The notes beneath the pieces were generated by a model. That model saw nothing but the letters and a program-made list of their open reading frames with translations. It did not search any database and was not told the origin of the DNA. Below are positions 32,879 to 42,583 of a stretch of 42,639 nucleotides of DNA, piece after piece. Within the stretch, counting starts at the first letter, position 1. The number at the start of each line of letters is the position of its first letter. The position numbers and the translations under genes are program-made. Origin of the DNA: Roseiflexaceae bacterium (GTDB lineage Bacteria; Chloroflexota; Chloroflexia; Chloroflexales; Roseiflexaceae); assembly GCA_947474225.1 (NCBI GenBank), contig CANJHS010000026.1, positions 1 through 42,639 of the forward strand. The letters are read 5' to 3'.

Positions 32879-33528
32879 GACGAACGCACCGCCATCTGCA
32901 AATCGCGTACATGCGAGATAGTGCGCCAAGGCAAGGCCATATCAGCAGGATACGGCAGATGCGGCTGTTGCACCCACACCGCCCGCATACCGACTCCGTG
33001 CGCCCCGCGGATATCTACGTCTGGATTGTCACCGACCATCACCGCATCCTCCGCACGGACGTCGAGCTGGCGTAGCATTTCTTCGAAAATACGCGCATCA
33101 GGCTTGTCATGGCCGTATTCTCCCGACACAATCATCGTAGGGAACCATTGCGCAAGCTGGAGTTGTTCTATTTTGGCACGCTGCGTCCAGCTTGGTCCGT
33201 TGGTGAGCAACCCAAGCTGGTGGGTCTGCGCGAGGGCAGACAGCACTGCTGCCACACCTTCATCGAGCCGCAAATCCATGAACCAGGTTTGTTGACTGAC
33301 CGCAATCAGTTCTTGTCGTAACGAAGCATCACTGGCACCAGCCTCGAGCAAAAATTGATCCATGTCTCGGAAGAATATCCGCTCCAATACCGCACGCTCC
33401 AATATCTGTGCCACCGTTGCCGCTGGGAGCGTGTCAAGCCACACCTGCCACGCACGGCGTAAATGGCGTGCGCGGTGATGACTCAAGTTATACAGCGTGT
33501 CATCTAAATCAAAAATATACGCCTGCAT
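32875..33528 (-). CDS. HAD superfamily hydrolase
   Basis: A 217-residue HAD phosphatase. Motif I is FDLDDTLYN (nucleophile D7, acid D9), with the helical cap at about 15-90. Motif II is LLTNGP, motif III the Lys in GHDKPDARIF, and motif IV VMVGDNPDVDI. It resembles the YjjG/pyrimidine 5'-nucleotidase group. It leads the operon with the Helicase_C_3 gene, recO, the PH gene and PNP. A nucleotidase role would fit the PNP gene at the end, which is inference. GAGG lies before ATG 33528. Confidence 0.9.
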   Translation of the reverse strand: MQAYIFDLDDTLYNLSHHRARHLRRAWQVWLDTLPAATVAQILERAVLERIFFRDMDQFLLEAGASDASLRQELIAVSQQTWFMDLRLDEGVAAVLSALAQTHQLGLLTNGPSWTQRAKIEQLQLAQWFPTMIVSGEYGHDKPDARIFEEMLRQLDVRAEDAVMVGDNPDVDIRGAHGVGMRAVWVQQPHLPYPADMALPWRTISHVRDLQMAVRSS

Positions 33529-33539
33529 CGTGCCTCTTT

Positions 33540-33568
33540 GTGACAGTCACCCACCTTGCTCGTATAAT
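33540..33568 (+). promoter_or_regulatory. Promoter of the inositol monophosphatase gene, overlapping a divergent -10
   Basis: GTGACA (33540-33545), a 17-base spacer and a perfect TATAAT (33563-33568). On the other strand TATTAT (33569-33564) could be the -10 box of the HAD operon, so the two may share the same melting region. Confidence 0.6.
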
Positions 33569-33588
33569 ACCATGGAGGCATTTATTGA

Positions 33589-34395
33589 TTGGATTTTTCC
33601 ATGCAACCACTGGCGTTACCGCAGCTTATTGCGCTTGTTACCGAATGTGGTGACTATGCCCGCGACCAACGCGATTCGCTCGAAATCACGCGCAAAAGCG
33701 ACGGCTCCATCGTCACACAAGTTGATCAGTCCGTCGAACAACGCATTGTGTCGTATCTCCGTGCGACCTACCCAACATATGCCATCTTAGGCGAAGAAGG
33801 CACACAGTACGCCTTCGAGAGCAACAGTTTACCCGCCTACACGTGGGTCATTGATCCCATCGACGGCACATCAGCCTATGCCGGCAGACTGACAGGGTGG
33901 TGTGTCGGCGTGGGTCTGCTCGCTGGTGGCGTCCCCATTGCTGGCGTCGTCTATTCACCCATGAACAACGAATGCTACGTGGCCACCCCAGAGGGTCATG
34001 CCTATCGCAATAATGTGCGTCTCCCTGCAGTCAGCACCACGACCAAACAACTCGATAATTGGATGTCGGTTCCTTCTGACACTCATCGCAAGTACGACAT
34101 ACAGTACCCGGGGCGCGTCCGGACAACAGGCGCCACCATCCTGTCACTCTGCTACACGGCTGCCAACATGTCTGCTGCTGCGCTGATTGGTGGCTGCAAA
34201 GCCTGGGATATTGCACCCGCGCTTGCATTATTACGCTATACCGGCTGCGAACTGTGGGATCTCAACGGTGCGCCCATCGACATATTGGCACTGCTCAGCC
34301 CTACCGCTACGAGCCCAACGATGCTCTGTGCCCCACGTGACGCATATGATCATTACCGCCAGTACATTCATGTGCGCGGCGAGATCTATCGCTGA
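33589..34395 (+). CDS. Inositol monophosphatase family protein
   Basis: A 268-residue Mg2+-dependent phosphatase of the IMPase/FBPase/CysQ superfamily. The metal-binding motifs are LGEEG (the first Glu pair), WVIDPIDGTSAYA for the D-P-I-D-G-T loop, and WDIAPALALL for the late W-D motif. Substrate could be inositol phosphate, histidinol phosphate or PAP. The start is uncertain: TTG at 33589 lies about 10 bases after GAGG, whereas ATG at 33601 begins at MQPLALPQL but is far from it. The gene stands alone between two minus-strand operons. Confidence 0.9.
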   Translation: MDFSMQPLALPQLIALVTECGDYARDQRDSLEITRKSDGSIVTQVDQSVEQRIVSYLRATYPTYAILGEEGTQYAFESNSLPAYTWVIDPIDGTSAYAGRLTGWCVGVGLLAGGVPIAGVVYSPMNNECYVATPEGHAYRNNVRLPAVSTTTKQLDNWMSVPSDTHRKYDIQYPGRVRTTGATILSLCYTAANMSAAALIGGCKAWDIAPALALLRYTGCELWDLNGAPIDILALLSPTATSPTMLCAPRDAYDHYRQYIHVRGEIYR

Positions 34396-34675
34396 TTCGA
34401 TATACAGAGTATCGATGGAGTGAGATTATGGAGTACACACTGAGAAAATCAATCGTGTGCTTCGGTATTTCAGGCTGACATTCGTTTTTCTTTACGAAAA
34501 AAACACATAAATTCTTTTGTAGAAATCAAATCACGTCTCAGGCATTCATCCGACAACATGACGACAACACATACGAGCATCTCCGTTTTGTATCTGCATT
34601 TGTCGAAAGGTTCATATTGTTGCACGAAACAGCCCTCTGCTCGATTGAGCAGAGGGCTGTGGACACTCGTCGAAA
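34396..34675. other. AT-rich intergenic region before the ribosomal operon end
   Basis: No gene is supported in these 280 bases. The sequence is A+T-rich, with a weak stem near 34491-34508 and, at the right edge, the terminator of the rpsI operon. No clear terminator for the plus-strand phosphatase gene is visible. Confidence 0.6.
34629..34660 (-). terminator. Terminator of the ribosomal protein operon (after rpsI)
   Basis: A 14-bp perfect stem (34629-34642 with 34647-34660) with a 4-base loop, followed on the minus strand by TTTCG. It lies 15 bases past the rpsI stop. Confidence 0.88.
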
Positions 34676-35074
34676 TTAACGCTTCGTGTATTGTGGACGC
34701 TTACGTGCACGCTTGAGACCTGGCTTTTTACGCTCTTTCTCACGTGGGTCACGGGTCAGCAGACCAGCAGCCTTCAGTGCAGGACGCAACGCAACGTCGA
34801 GGTCGAGCAACGCACGTGCAATGCCGTGGCGGATTGCGCTCGCCTGACCAGATACGCCGCCGCCGAACACTTTAGCCATCACATTGAATGAACCGACATT
34901 ACCCGTTGCCACGAATGGACGAGCAATCTCGGTAGCGAACAATTCACGATGACCGAAGTAATCCTTCGGGGCTTTGCCATTGACAACAATCTCACCATTG
35001 CCACGGTACAAACGCACACGGGCTACTGCCGTCTTGCGTCGTCCCGTACCTTGGTAGTAATTCTTCTCAGCCAT
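34676..35074 (-). CDS. rpsI: 30S ribosomal protein uS9
   Basis: A 132-residue S9. The N-terminus YYQGTGRRKTAVARVRL and the basic C-terminal tail GLKRARKRPQYTKR, which reaches the P-site tRNA, are diagnostic. GGVSGQASAIRHGIARAL is the conserved middle. It follows rplM by 21 bases. Confidence 0.98.
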   Translation of the reverse strand: MAEKNYYQGTGRRKTAVARVRLYRGNGEIVVNGKAPKDYFGHRELFATEIARPFVATGNVGSFNVMAKVFGGGVSGQASAIRHGIARALLDLDVALRPALKAAGLLTRDPREKERKKPGLKRARKRPQYTKR

Positions 35075-35095
35075 GTTAACCCTCTCGTCGTAGTA

Positions 35096-35536
35096 CTAAC
35101 CGCGGACCTTCGGCTCGAATACCTTGGGCATTTGTGCAGCGTGTGGGTGCGTCGTACCTGCGTACAAGCGCAACTTGACGATCTGCTGACGGCCCAAGCG
35201 AGTCTTGGGCAACATACCTTTGACCGCAAAACGAAGGACGCGATCGGGGTGGGTCGCCATCATCCGGCGGTACGTCACTTGTTTGAAACCACCAGGGTAG
35301 TTCGAGTGACGGTAGTACATCTTCTGATCTTGCTTTTTGCCAATCAAGCCGAGTTTCTCGACATTGATGACCACCACAAAATCGCCACCATCGATATTAG
35401 GACTAAAGGTCGGCTTGTGCTTCCCGCGCAACAGTGTTGCAATTTGGGTGGCCAAACGACCTACTGTTTGACCTTCTGCATCGATAACATACCACTCTCG
35501 TGATACTTCTGATGCTTTCTGCGAATAGGTTTTCAT
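35096..35536 (-). CDS. rplM: 50S ribosomal protein uL13
   Basis: A 146-residue L13. The sequence WYVIDAEGQTVGRLATQIA, then LLRGKHKPTFSPNIDGGDFV and the KMYYRHSNYPGGFK stretch match the family throughout. It nucleates early 50S assembly and is made with S9 from one transcript. It follows truA by 24 bases. Confidence 0.98.
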   Translation of the reverse strand: MKTYSQKASEVSREWYVIDAEGQTVGRLATQIATLLRGKHKPTFSPNIDGGDFVVVINVEKLGLIGKKQDQKMYYRHSNYPGGFKQVTYRRMMATHPDRVLRFAVKGMLPKTRLGRQQIVKLRLYAGTTHPHAAQMPKVFEPKVRG

Positions 35537-35560
35537 TCCCGTTATTCCTTACCTACAGCG

Positions 35561-36343
35561 TTATTCCAATGGTCGGAGCGCCGACCGTGGATACGTGACC
35601 GCTACGAGTGTGAGGCCGTGAGCCGGGGCTAGATTGCCGGCCTTCTGGCGATTCCGTCCGTCCAGAATTGCTTGGAGTCCCTCTGTAGTCAGACTACCGA
35701 CACCGACGAGGAGTAGGGTGCCAACCACAATGCGCACCATATTGCGCAAGAAACCACTTGCCGTGATGCGAACGACTGCCACTGGGTGACTGCCGATCAA
35801 CCTCCGCTGACATGCCACCGAAACACAACTCCGCACCGTCGGTCCAACCGGTACACCCAATGTAAAAGCTGCATAATCATGAGTCCCAACCAGAACCTGG
35901 CTTGCCTCATGCATGGCTTCCACATCCAGCGTCCGAGATACAGCCATTGCAGTACGCCGCAACAGCGGCGAAGCTACCGGTGCATCGTCTAGTACGTATT
36001 CGTACGTCCGATGCTCTGCCCAAAACCGCGCATGGAAGTCACGGGGAGGCTCCCATATCTGCGGAATGGACACATCAGGGGGCAACAGTGCGTTCATTGC
36101 TTTGAGAATCGTCTCTTGCGAACGCTGACTCGCCGTTGTGACATTGCCGACTTGCCCACTTGCATGGACGCCTGCATCCGTTCGACCTGCGAGGGTAACA
36201 CGCACATGTTCACCATGTAAGCGCCACCAGGACTGTTCGAGTACCCCCTGGACTGTCCGTACACCAGGCTGCAATTGCGAGCCGGCGAAGTCAGTCCCAT
36301 CATATGCAATCTGGAACGCTATACAGCGATCCGTCTCGCCCAA
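35561..36343 (-). CDS. truA: tRNA pseudouridine(38-40) synthase TruA
   Basis: A TruA enzyme of about 260 residues that modifies the anticodon arm of tRNAs. The N-terminal IAYDGTDFAGSQLQPGVRTV leads to the catalytic Asp in LAGRTDAGVHASGQV. ARFWAEHRTYEYVL and the C-terminal FLRNMVRIVVGTLLLVG are typical. The start is not certain. I use TTG at 36343, two bases after the rplQ stop, because the residues encoded upstream (from an ATG at 36379, inside rplQ) do not look like TruA; neither has a good Shine-Dalgarno, so translation is probably coupled to rplQ. Confidence 0.93.
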   Translation of the reverse strand: MGETDRCIAFQIAYDGTDFAGSQLQPGVRTVQGVLEQSWWRLHGEHVRVTLAGRTDAGVHASGQVGNVTTASQRSQETILKAMNALLPPDVSIPQIWEPPRDFHARFWAEHRTYEYVLDDAPVASPLLRRTAMAVSRTLDVEAMHEASQVLVGTHDYAAFTLGVPVGPTVRSCVSVACQRRLIGSHPVAVVRITASGFLRNMVRIVVGTLLLVGVGSLTTEGLQAILDGRNRQKAGNLAPAHGLTLVAVTYPRSALRPLE

Positions 36344-36344
36344 T

Positions 36345-36695
36345 TTACAGTAATTCGATGATCGCCATCTCGGCGCCATCGCCTAACCGTGGTCCGAGCT
36401 TCGTGATACGGGTGTATCCGCTGCTGCGATCCTTGAACTGCTCTGGTGCAAATGCGAACAACGCGCGCATTGCATCTTTGCTGGCCAAGCGAGACAACGC
36501 CATACGGCGGTTGTGGGGGTTATCGATACGCCCCAAGGTAATCAAGCTTTCGATATATGGCTGGATTGCCTTGCACTTGGTGATGGTTGTCCGGATCTTG
36601 CGGTGCTCGATGAGTGAAATCATCAGACCGCGGTAGAGTGCTTCACGCTGCTCTTTGTCACGACCTAACTTGTAGCCTTCACGACGATGTCGCAT
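36345..36695 (-). CDS. rplQ: 50S ribosomal protein bL17
   Basis: A 116-residue L17. MRHRREGYKLGRDKEQREAL is the standard opening, followed by ALYRGLMISLIEHRKIRTTI-type sequence and the terminal RLGDGAEMAIIELL. It lies near the polypeptide exit. It follows rpoA by 84 bases. Confidence 0.98.
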   Translation of the reverse strand: MRHRREGYKLGRDKEQREALYRGLMISLIEHRKIRTTITKCKAIQPYIESLITLGRIDNPHNRRMALSRLASKDAMRALFAFAPEQFKDRSSGYTRITKLGPRLGDGAEMAIIELL

Positions 36696-36779
36696 TGTAG
36701 CCCCTCATAACTTCACGAATCACACTGAAGTGTTCGTCTGCCATTCCGCATCGTGCATCCACGAGGCGGTCTTCCTGTA

Positions 36780-37787
36780 TTATTCGGCCTCGATGTCGGC
36801 GGTTGCCTCAGCAGCACTGCTCCACTTACCGCCCGGATCGTAATTGTGCTTGAGGCACTTCTCACGTACCTTGTCCTTGATTTCGTCGAGCGATTTTTCA
36901 CCAAGGTTGCGGACTGCCTTGAGCTGCTTCTCGTCCATCTGCAAAATCTGTCCGATGCTCGTAATGTCGGCACGGCGCAAGCAGTTGTGCGTGCGTGTGG
37001 TCAACTCAAGCGCATCAACAGACATCTCCATGATCATGCTTGGGATAGCGTTGCTGTCAATGATAGCAACGATACCGTCACGATCTTCGTTCAGATCCTC
37101 GATATCACCGCGGCTGAACTCAGAGATGATCTTGTTGTATTGTACCAAGACCTGTGCAGAGTGAATAAGTGCATCACCCGGCTTAATCGTGCCATCCGTA
37201 AATATCTCGATAATCAACCGGTCAAAGTTCGTCGCCTGGCCAACACGCGTATTTTCAACGACATAGTTGACCTTGGGAACAGGTGTGAAAATTGCATCGA
37301 TTGGTATTTCACCAATCGCAGCGATTTCGCCCATTTCAGCCGGAACATAGCCACGACCCTTATCGACAGTAAACTCGATTTCGATGCGGCTTTCGTTGCC
37401 ATCCAACGTACAGATGTAGTGGTCTGGGTTTACCAGTTCTACATTGCTCGGTACGTCGATGTGACGAGCCAACACCGGACCAGGGCCTTGACGCATCAAG
37501 GTTACACGCACCTTCCGAGGTGAGTGTGAGCGCAACCGAATCCCCTTGATATTCAAGACGATTTCGGTGACGTCCTCACGCACTCCGGGGATGGTCGAGA
37601 ACTCGTGGTACACACCATCGATCTTGATTTTGGTAATCGCAGATCCAGGGATGGACGACAAGAGCACACGACGCAACGCATTTCCGAGGGTATGACCATA
37701 CCCTGGCTCGAGTGGTTCTATCTTAAAGCGGCCGTAGTTTTCCTCTGCCGCAACCAATTCAATACTCGGCTTGGCGATGTCTAACAC
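36780..37787 (-). CDS. rpoA: DNA-directed RNA polymerase subunit alpha
   Basis: A 335-residue alpha subunit. The N-terminal dimerisation and assembly domain (about 1-230) includes FKIEPLEPGYGHTLGNALRR and LLSSIPGSAIT. The C-terminal domain (about 250-315), which contacts UP elements and activators, includes CLRRADITSIGQI and NLGEKSLDEIKDKV. The start is GTG at 37787 with AAGGAGG 6 bases upstream, which overrides an ATG at 37811. The acidic tail after KWSS is short and variable. Confidence 0.97.
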   Translation of the reverse strand: MLDIAKPSIELVAAEENYGRFKIEPLEPGYGHTLGNALRRVLLSSIPGSAITKIKIDGVYHEFSTIPGVREDVTEIVLNIKGIRLRSHSPRKVRVTLMRQGPGPVLARHIDVPSNVELVNPDHYICTLDGNESRIEIEFTVDKGRGYVPAEMGEIAAIGEIPIDAIFTPVPKVNYVVENTRVGQATNFDRLIIEIFTDGTIKPGDALIHSAQVLVQYNKIISEFSRGDIEDLNEDRDGIVAIIDSNAIPSMIMEMSVDALELTTRTHNCLRRADITSIGQILQMDEKQLKAVRNLGEKSLDEIKDKVREKCLKHNYDPGGKWSSAAEATADIEAE

Positions 37788-37838
37788 CGGCTGCCTCCTT
37801 CCAATCGTCACTGCCCAACACCGGCCACGAGTCCAGGA

Positions 37839-38456
37839 CTAGCGGCTGTAGAACTCAACAATCAACTGTTCGTTGATGCCTTGCTCAGCGTCTTCACGGC
37901 GTGGCAGAGCCACAATCTCCGCGCTCAAATCTGCATGAACGACACGCATCCACTCGGGAGCGCGGTGCAACAGTTCTTTTGCCTCGAGGATGGTTTTGAA
38001 GTACGTGCGCTTGCGGCTTTCGACGCGAACGGAAATCTTCTCACCGACGCGAACGGTGAACGAAGGGATGTCGGTCTTGCGACCATTGACGGTGACGTGA
38101 CCATGAGCAACCAACTGACGTGCTTGTTGGCGCGTCGTTGCAAGGCCCATCCGGTACACGACGTTGTCGAGGCGGCGCTCGAGCAACATGAACAACGCAG
38201 CGCCGGTTTCACCGGGGACGCGCTGAGCACGTGAGTACAAGTTACGGAATTGCTTCTCAAGCAGGCCATACATGTAACGTGCCTTCTGTTTCTCCTGTAA
38301 CTGCGTACCGTAGTCAGACATCTGACGGCGGCGTGCCGAAGGGCCATGCTGGCCCGGAGGGAAGGGACGCTTGTTGAGCACCTTCTGAGCTTTTTCAGTC
38401 AAAGCAATATTCAGCCGGCGGCTGATTTTGGCAATTGGTCCACGGTAGCGTGCCAT
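37839..38456 (-). CDS. rpsD: 30S ribosomal protein uS4
   Basis: A 205-residue S4, a primary 16S-binding protein. The N-terminus lacks the zinc cysteines (cysteine-free form). The S4 RNA-binding domain at about 93-160 shows [20 protein letters not shown] and [17 protein letters not shown]. It precedes rpoA by 51 bases, the usual order. Confidence 0.98.
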   Translation of the reverse strand: MARYRGPIAKISRRLNIALTEKAQKVLNKRPFPPGQHGPSARRRQMSDYGTQLQEKQKARYMYGLLEKQFRNLYSRAQRVPGETGAALFMLLERRLDNVVYRMGLATTRQQARQLVAHGHVTVNGRKTDIPSFTVRVGEKISVRVESRKRTYFKTILEAKELLHRAPEWMRVVHADLSAEIVALPRREDAEQGINEQLIVEFYSR

Positions 38457-38475
38457 TTACTGCAGTCTCCTACGA

Positions 38476-38889
38476 TTAGACGCGCCGGCGCTTTGGCGGT
38501 CGGCAGCCGTTATGCGGAATTGGGGTGACGTCGGTGATTGCGCTTACTTGCAATCCTGCGGATTGCAAGGAACGCACGGCTGCTTCACGGCCGGCACCAG
38601 GACCCTTGACGAATACTTCGATGGTGCGCATTCCGTTTTCGATTGCCTTGCGGCCAGCGATTTCGGCTGCGATTTGGGCAGCGTATGGCGTGCTCTTGCG
38701 TGAGCCCTTGAAGCCATTGTGACCGGCACTCGACCAGCACACCACATTACCCATTGGGTCGGTAATCGTCACAATCGTATTGTTGAATGTGCTCTGCACA
38801 TGGGCCTGCCCACGTGGTACATTCTTCCGCTCACGACGCTTGCCGCGCTGTCGTTTGGGAGCAGCTGAACTCTTGGTTGCCTTCGCCAT
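38476..38889 (-). CDS. rpsK: 30S ribosomal protein uS11
   Basis: A 137-residue S11 of the 30S platform. Conserved segments are [20 protein letters not shown], then [20 protein letters not shown] and the basic C-terminus [18 protein letters not shown] at 38889 follows GGAGGAATC; five residues of a longer frame are dropped. Confidence 0.98.
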   Translation of the reverse strand: MAKATKSSAAPKRQRGKRRERKNVPRGQAHVQSTFNNTIVTITDPMGNVVCWSSAGHNGFKGSRKSTPYAAQIAAEIAGRKAIENGMRTIEVFVKGPGAGREAAVRSLQSAGLQVSAITDVTPIPHNGCRPPKRRRV

Positions 38890-38948
38890 GATTCCTCCAC
38901 ACATTGTTACTCAGCACCGTCATCACGACGTGCGCAGTATTGCAATGA

Positions 38949-39329
38949 TTACTTTTTGACCTTCTTCTTGATTCCGATTGAAGCGCCTTTGCGACCACGG
39001 CGGGTACGGGCGTTGGTGCGCGTACGCTGACCACGAACCGGCAGACCCTTACGATGGCGCAGCCCGCGATAGCAGGCGATGTCCATCAATCGCTTGATGT
39101 TCATCTGGATTTCACGACGAAGATCGCCTTCGACGCGGAATTCGCGTTCGACGATTTCGCGGATGCGGATTTGCTCTTCTTCGGTCAGGTCACGGACGCG
39201 AGTGGCCGGGTTGACGTTTGCCCGTGCCAAAATTTCGGAACCATTGGTACGACCAATCCCGAACACGTACGTAATCGCGATGTCGATACGCTTGTTTCGT
39301 GGAATGTCTATCCCAGCAATACGAGCCAT
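38949..39329 (-). CDS. rpsM: 30S ribosomal protein uS13
   Basis: A 126-residue S13 of the 30S head. [20 protein letters not shown] opens it, [20 protein letters not shown] marks the conserved C-terminal region, and the tail is strongly basic. ATG 39329 follows GAGG; the longer frame to 39380 is not credible. Confidence 0.98.
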   Translation of the reverse strand: MARIAGIDIPRNKRIDIAITYVFGIGRTNGSEILARANVNPATRVRDLTEEEQIRIREIVEREFRVEGDLRREIQMNIKRLMDIACYRGLRHRKGLPVRGQRTRTNARTRRGRKGASIGIKKKVKK

Positions 39330-39393
39330 GCTTGCCTCTTTACGATGTGTCGCCGTACCTGTCGTACAACGAACTTCCACTTATCCTGGTGAA

Positions 39394-39510
39394 TTAACCC
39401 TGACGCTGCTTGTGCTTGGGTGTGCGCTTGCAAATCACCCGGATGATGCCCTTGCGTTTGATGACGCGACAGTATTCGCAGCGTGGTTTGACCGAAGCCT
39501 GAACCTTCAC
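39394..39510 (-). CDS. rpmJ: 50S ribosomal protein bL36
   Basis: A 38-residue L36 between infA and rpsM, its standard place. The start is GTG at 39508-39510 with AGGGGG 7 bases upstream. [20 protein letters not shown] is the family opening. The zinc ligands C11, C14, C27 and H33 are all present, so this is the zinc-binding form. Confidence 0.96.
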   Translation of the reverse strand: MKVQASVKPRCEYCRVIKRKGIIRVICKRTPKHKQRQG

Positions 39511-39526
39511 AATAGCCCCCTAACGG

Positions 39527-39748
39527 TTACTTATACCGATACGTGATACGACCACGAGTCAAGTCGTACGGTGAGAGTTCTACCAAAACGCGATCGCCCT
39601 TCAAAATCCGAATGTAATTCATCCGCATGCGCCCCGAGATGTGCGCGAGTACTTCAGGGCCATTCTCGAGTTGTACTTGGAACATTGCATTCGGCAACGG
39701 TTCGAGAACCGTTCCTTCCATTTCGATCACGTCTTTTTTCTTGGTCAT
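39527..39748 (-). CDS. infA: Translation initiation factor IF-1
   Basis: A 73-residue IF-1 OB fold. [19 protein letters not shown], then [20 protein letters not shown] and [20 protein letters not shown] are the signature stretches. It blocks the A site during initiation. Its ATG overlaps the map stop by four bases. Confidence 0.98.
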   Translation of the reverse strand: MTKKKDVIEMEGTVLEPLPNAMFQVQLENGPEVLAHISGRMRMNYIRILKGDRVLVELSPYDLTRGRITYRYK

Positions 39749-40524
39749 AGTTCCTCTTCACTCGTCTCCTGACTCGTCAGGATTTCCGTCTCTCCGTCGG
39801 TCACTGCCACCGTGTGTTCATAGTGTGCCGCGTAACGACCATCAGTCGTCACCACCGTCCACCCGTCACGCAGGACCGTTGTTGTCGGCGCACCACACAC
39901 AATCATTGGCTCAATCGCAAATGTCATGCCCGGTTGCAGGACGAGCCCTCGTCCCGCTGGTCCATAATTGAGGATTTGTGGGTCCTCATGGAGCGCCTGC
40001 CCAATACCATGGCTAATGTAGTTGCGGATTACGCCATATCCACGCGCTTCCGCGTAACTCTGGATAGCCCACGAGATGTCTGACAATCGTGCCCCTGTTC
40101 GCACAACTGACAGTGCATGATACAACGTCTCTTCCGTTACCTGTAGCAGTCCTGCAGCTTCGTCACTAATCGCTCCCACTGCATAGCTCCATGCAGAATC
40201 TGCATGATACCCGTCGTACTGCACCCCTATGTCGATGCTCACAATGTCACCCTCACGCAAGACTCGCTTACTGGGGATGCCATGCACCAGTTCTTCGTTC
40301 ACCGAAATACACGTCGCCGCCGGGTAAGGTGGCGGACCGCCATATCCCAAGAACGATGGTTGACCACCGAGGCGGGTGATCAACATATGGACACGTGCGT
40401 CAAGCTCACGCGTGGTGATGCCTGGCTGGACACACGTACGTAACATACGATGACTCGCTCCGACAATCGCGCCCGCTCGTCGCATTGCTGCGAGTTCACG
40501 TTTATTTTTACGCGTGACTGCCAT
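39745..40524 (-). CDS. map: Methionine aminopeptidase, type I
   Basis: A 259-residue MetAP that removes the initiator Met. The two-metal site residues are visible: D in [17 protein letters not shown] (two Asp), H in [14 protein letters not shown] in FAIEPMIV and the late E in [12 protein letters not shown] 40524 has GGAGAG 4 bases upstream and overlaps the end of adk by 17 bases. It feeds directly into infA. Confidence 0.97.
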   Translation of the reverse strand: MAVTRKNKRELAAMRRAGAIVGASHRMLRTCVQPGITTRELDARVHMLITRLGGQPSFLGYGGPPPYPAATCISVNEELVHGIPSKRVLREGDIVSIDIGVQYDGYHADSAWSYAVGAISDEAAGLLQVTEETLYHALSVVRTGARLSDISWAIQSYAEARGYGVIRNYISHGIGQALHEDPQILNYGPAGRGLVLQPGMTFAIEPMIVCGAPTTTVLRDGWTVVTTDGRYAAHYEHTVAVTDGETEILTSQETSEEEL

Positions 40525-41167
40525 TGCTCTCCATGACATGCAACATGTCTTGTGTGACCTGCGTGATTTCACGCTGGCCATCAATTTCACGCAGCAATCC
40601 TTGCGTGCGATAGTGATCGATCAATGGTAACGTCTGCGCAAAATAGACACCGAGCCGCCGTTGGGCCGTTTCCATATTGTCGTCGTTCCGCTGATACAAC
40701 CTCCCACCACACTCATCACAGACGTCGGGACGTTTGGATGGAAAGTAATATACATTATACGTTGAACCGCAAGTTTTACAAGTCTCGCGACCGGCAATTC
40801 TCCGCAAAAGCATCTCTTCGGGGACTTTGAGGAACAATACGTACCGCAAATCCCTTCCCTGGCGCTCGAGTTCAACCGTTAGCGCCGCTACCTGGTCTAT
40901 TGTACGAGGGAATCCATCAAAGATTACACCTCGATGACAATCTGCCTGGGCAATCCGCTCCATTATCATGCGGATAACAACTCCGTCCGGGACGAGCTCG
41001 CCTCGATCCATATAGGACTTGGCGAGCATACCGAGCTCTGTCCCTTGTCGAAGTGCCGAGCGGAAGAGATCGCCACTAGCCACATGCACCAATCCTGAGT
41101 GTTCTTCGAGCGCCTTTGCTTGAGTTCCCTTGCCCGCTCCTGGTGCACCCAGCAGAATGACATCCAT
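40508..41167 (-). CDS. adk: Adenylate kinase
   Basis: A 219-residue adenylate kinase, AMP + ATP to 2 ADP. The P-loop is LLGAPGAGKGTQA (5-17). The AMP site includes ASGDLFR and FDGFPRT. The long-form LID carries a four-Cys zinc site, CKTC and CDEC, at about 130-153. It sits between secY and map, the usual place. Confidence 0.98.
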   Translation of the reverse strand: MDVILLGAPGAGKGTQAKALEEHSGLVHVASGDLFRSALRQGTELGMLAKSYMDRGELVPDGVVIRMIMERIAQADCHRGVIFDGFPRTIDQVAALTVELERQGRDLRYVLFLKVPEEMLLRRIAGRETCKTCGSTYNVYYFPSKRPDVCDECGGRLYQRNDDNMETAQRRLGVYFAQTLPLIDHYRTQGLLREIDGQREITQVTQDMLHVMESNGSHA

Positions 41168-41201
41168 CTATTCCTCCGCCGCTCTTCGTTGAAACGGAGT
41201 C

Positions 41202-42557
41202 CTACTTTCGCCCCAAAAAGCCTTCGTAGTTCCGCATGACCAACTGCGCTTCGATTTGGCGCAATGTGTCTACCGCAACTCCGACAACAATTAACAACGC
41301 AGTAGCACCCAAACCAATCGGGACACCAGTGATGGCTTGTGTCAAGAATGGCAAAATGGCGACTAATCCCAAAAAGATCGCGCCGGTCCGCGTCAAGCGG
41401 GTCACAATCTGATCGAGATAGACTTCAGTGTTCTTCCCCGGGCGGATGCCCAAAATGAAGCCACCGTTCTTTTGCAAGGTGTCCGGGATGTTCTGCTGCT
41501 CGAAGATGACCTTCGTGTAGAAGTACGTGAAGAAAAAAACCAACACGAACAACGCCAACGAATACACCCATGTCCCTGCACCATACTGTGGACTGAATGA
41601 TTGATACGTGAAACAAGCAACTTGCTTCAGTATCGACGCATCCGCTGCAGCAGTGACTTCAGGACATGCATACGAGGCCAACGTCCCTGGGAAGATGATA
41701 ATGCTCTGCGCGAAAATCAACGGAATCATACCTGCCATGTTGACCTTCAACGGAATGTGGCTTGTTTGACCGCCGTATTGACGATTCCCACGCATACGCT
41801 TGGCATACTGCACCGGAATCCGGCGTTGCCCTTCGTGCATCATGATGATGCCCACGATGGTCAACACTGCAATAGCCAGGAATGCAATGATTCCGATGAC
41901 TGTTTCGGCGCCGCCTGTCTCGACCGATGTAAAGCCCTGCAATACCAATGAAGGTAAGCGTGACACAATACCGGCAAAGATGATCATCGAGATACCATTA
42001 CCTATCCCGTACGACTGAATCTGCTCGCCGAGCCAGATCAGGAACATTGTCCCTGCCAACATGGCAATCAGAACCGTAAAGGTCGGCATGAAGTTGTTCA
42101 CGATGTCAAACGACGATCGAAAAAGGCTGGTACCTGCGCCCAGGCTGCGGTCGAGTGTCAACGTCTGCCCATACGCCGACAGCAATGCCATCGGAATGGT
42201 GGCAACGAAGGTAATTTGATTGATTTTGATGCGACCCTGCTCGCCTTCTTTGCGAAGGTCATTCAGTGCCGGAATCAACGGCTGCAGCAACTGCACAATA
42301 ATCTGTGCCGTGATATATGGGTATACACCCATCGATGCAACGGACAGATTTTGCAATGCCCCACCTGCGAAAATATTCAACAGCTGGGCAAGTTGATTGC
42401 TCTGCAATGCCTCTTGCAGACTCGCAAGTGCTTTAGGATCGAGGTATGGCACAGGAATGTGTGCAATAAATCGAAAAACCAGCAACATCCCCAGAGTGAA
42501 AAACACTCGGCGACGCAAATCTGGCACTTGCAGTGCTTGTAACACTGACTTAAGCAT
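41202..42557 (-). CDS. secY: Preprotein translocase subunit SecY
   Basis: A 451-residue SecY with ten predicted membrane helices, the pore of the Sec translocon. Key regions are the plug-helix segment after LLNIFAGGALQNLSVASMG, FVATIPMALLSAYGQ, the cytoplasmic loop RRIPVQYAKRMRG, GMIPLIFAQSIIIFPG and the C-terminal IVVGVAVDTLRQIEAQLVMR. ATG 42557 has GAGGAG about 6 bases upstream. It heads the part of the ribosomal cluster visible here; rplO would be expected upstream. Confidence 0.97.
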   Translation of the reverse strand: MLKSVLQALQVPDLRRRVFFTLGMLLVFRFIAHIPVPYLDPKALASLQEALQSNQLAQLLNIFAGGALQNLSVASMGVYPYITAQIIVQLLQPLIPALNDLRKEGEQGRIKINQITFVATIPMALLSAYGQTLTLDRSLGAGTSLFRSSFDIVNNFMPTFTVLIAMLAGTMFLIWLGEQIQSYGIGNGISMIIFAGIVSRLPSLVLQGFTSVETGGAETVIGIIAFLAIAVLTIVGIIMMHEGQRRIPVQYAKRMRGNRQYGGQTSHIPLKVNMAGMIPLIFAQSIIIFPGTLASYACPEVTAAADASILKQVACFTYQSFSPQYGAGTWVYSLALFVLVFFFTYFYTKVIFEQQNIPDTLQKNGGFILGIRPGKNTEVYLDQIVTRLTRTGAIFLGLVAILPFLTQAITGVPIGLGATALLIVVGVAVDTLRQIEAQLVMRNYEGFLGRK

Positions 42558-42583
42558 GGACCAATCTCCTCAAAGCCAGTCGT

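Noticed and set aside
34491-34508. Stem TTCGT/ACGAA as terminator of the inositol monophosphatase gene
   Set aside because: Five pairs only and about 100 bases past the stop; not convincing.
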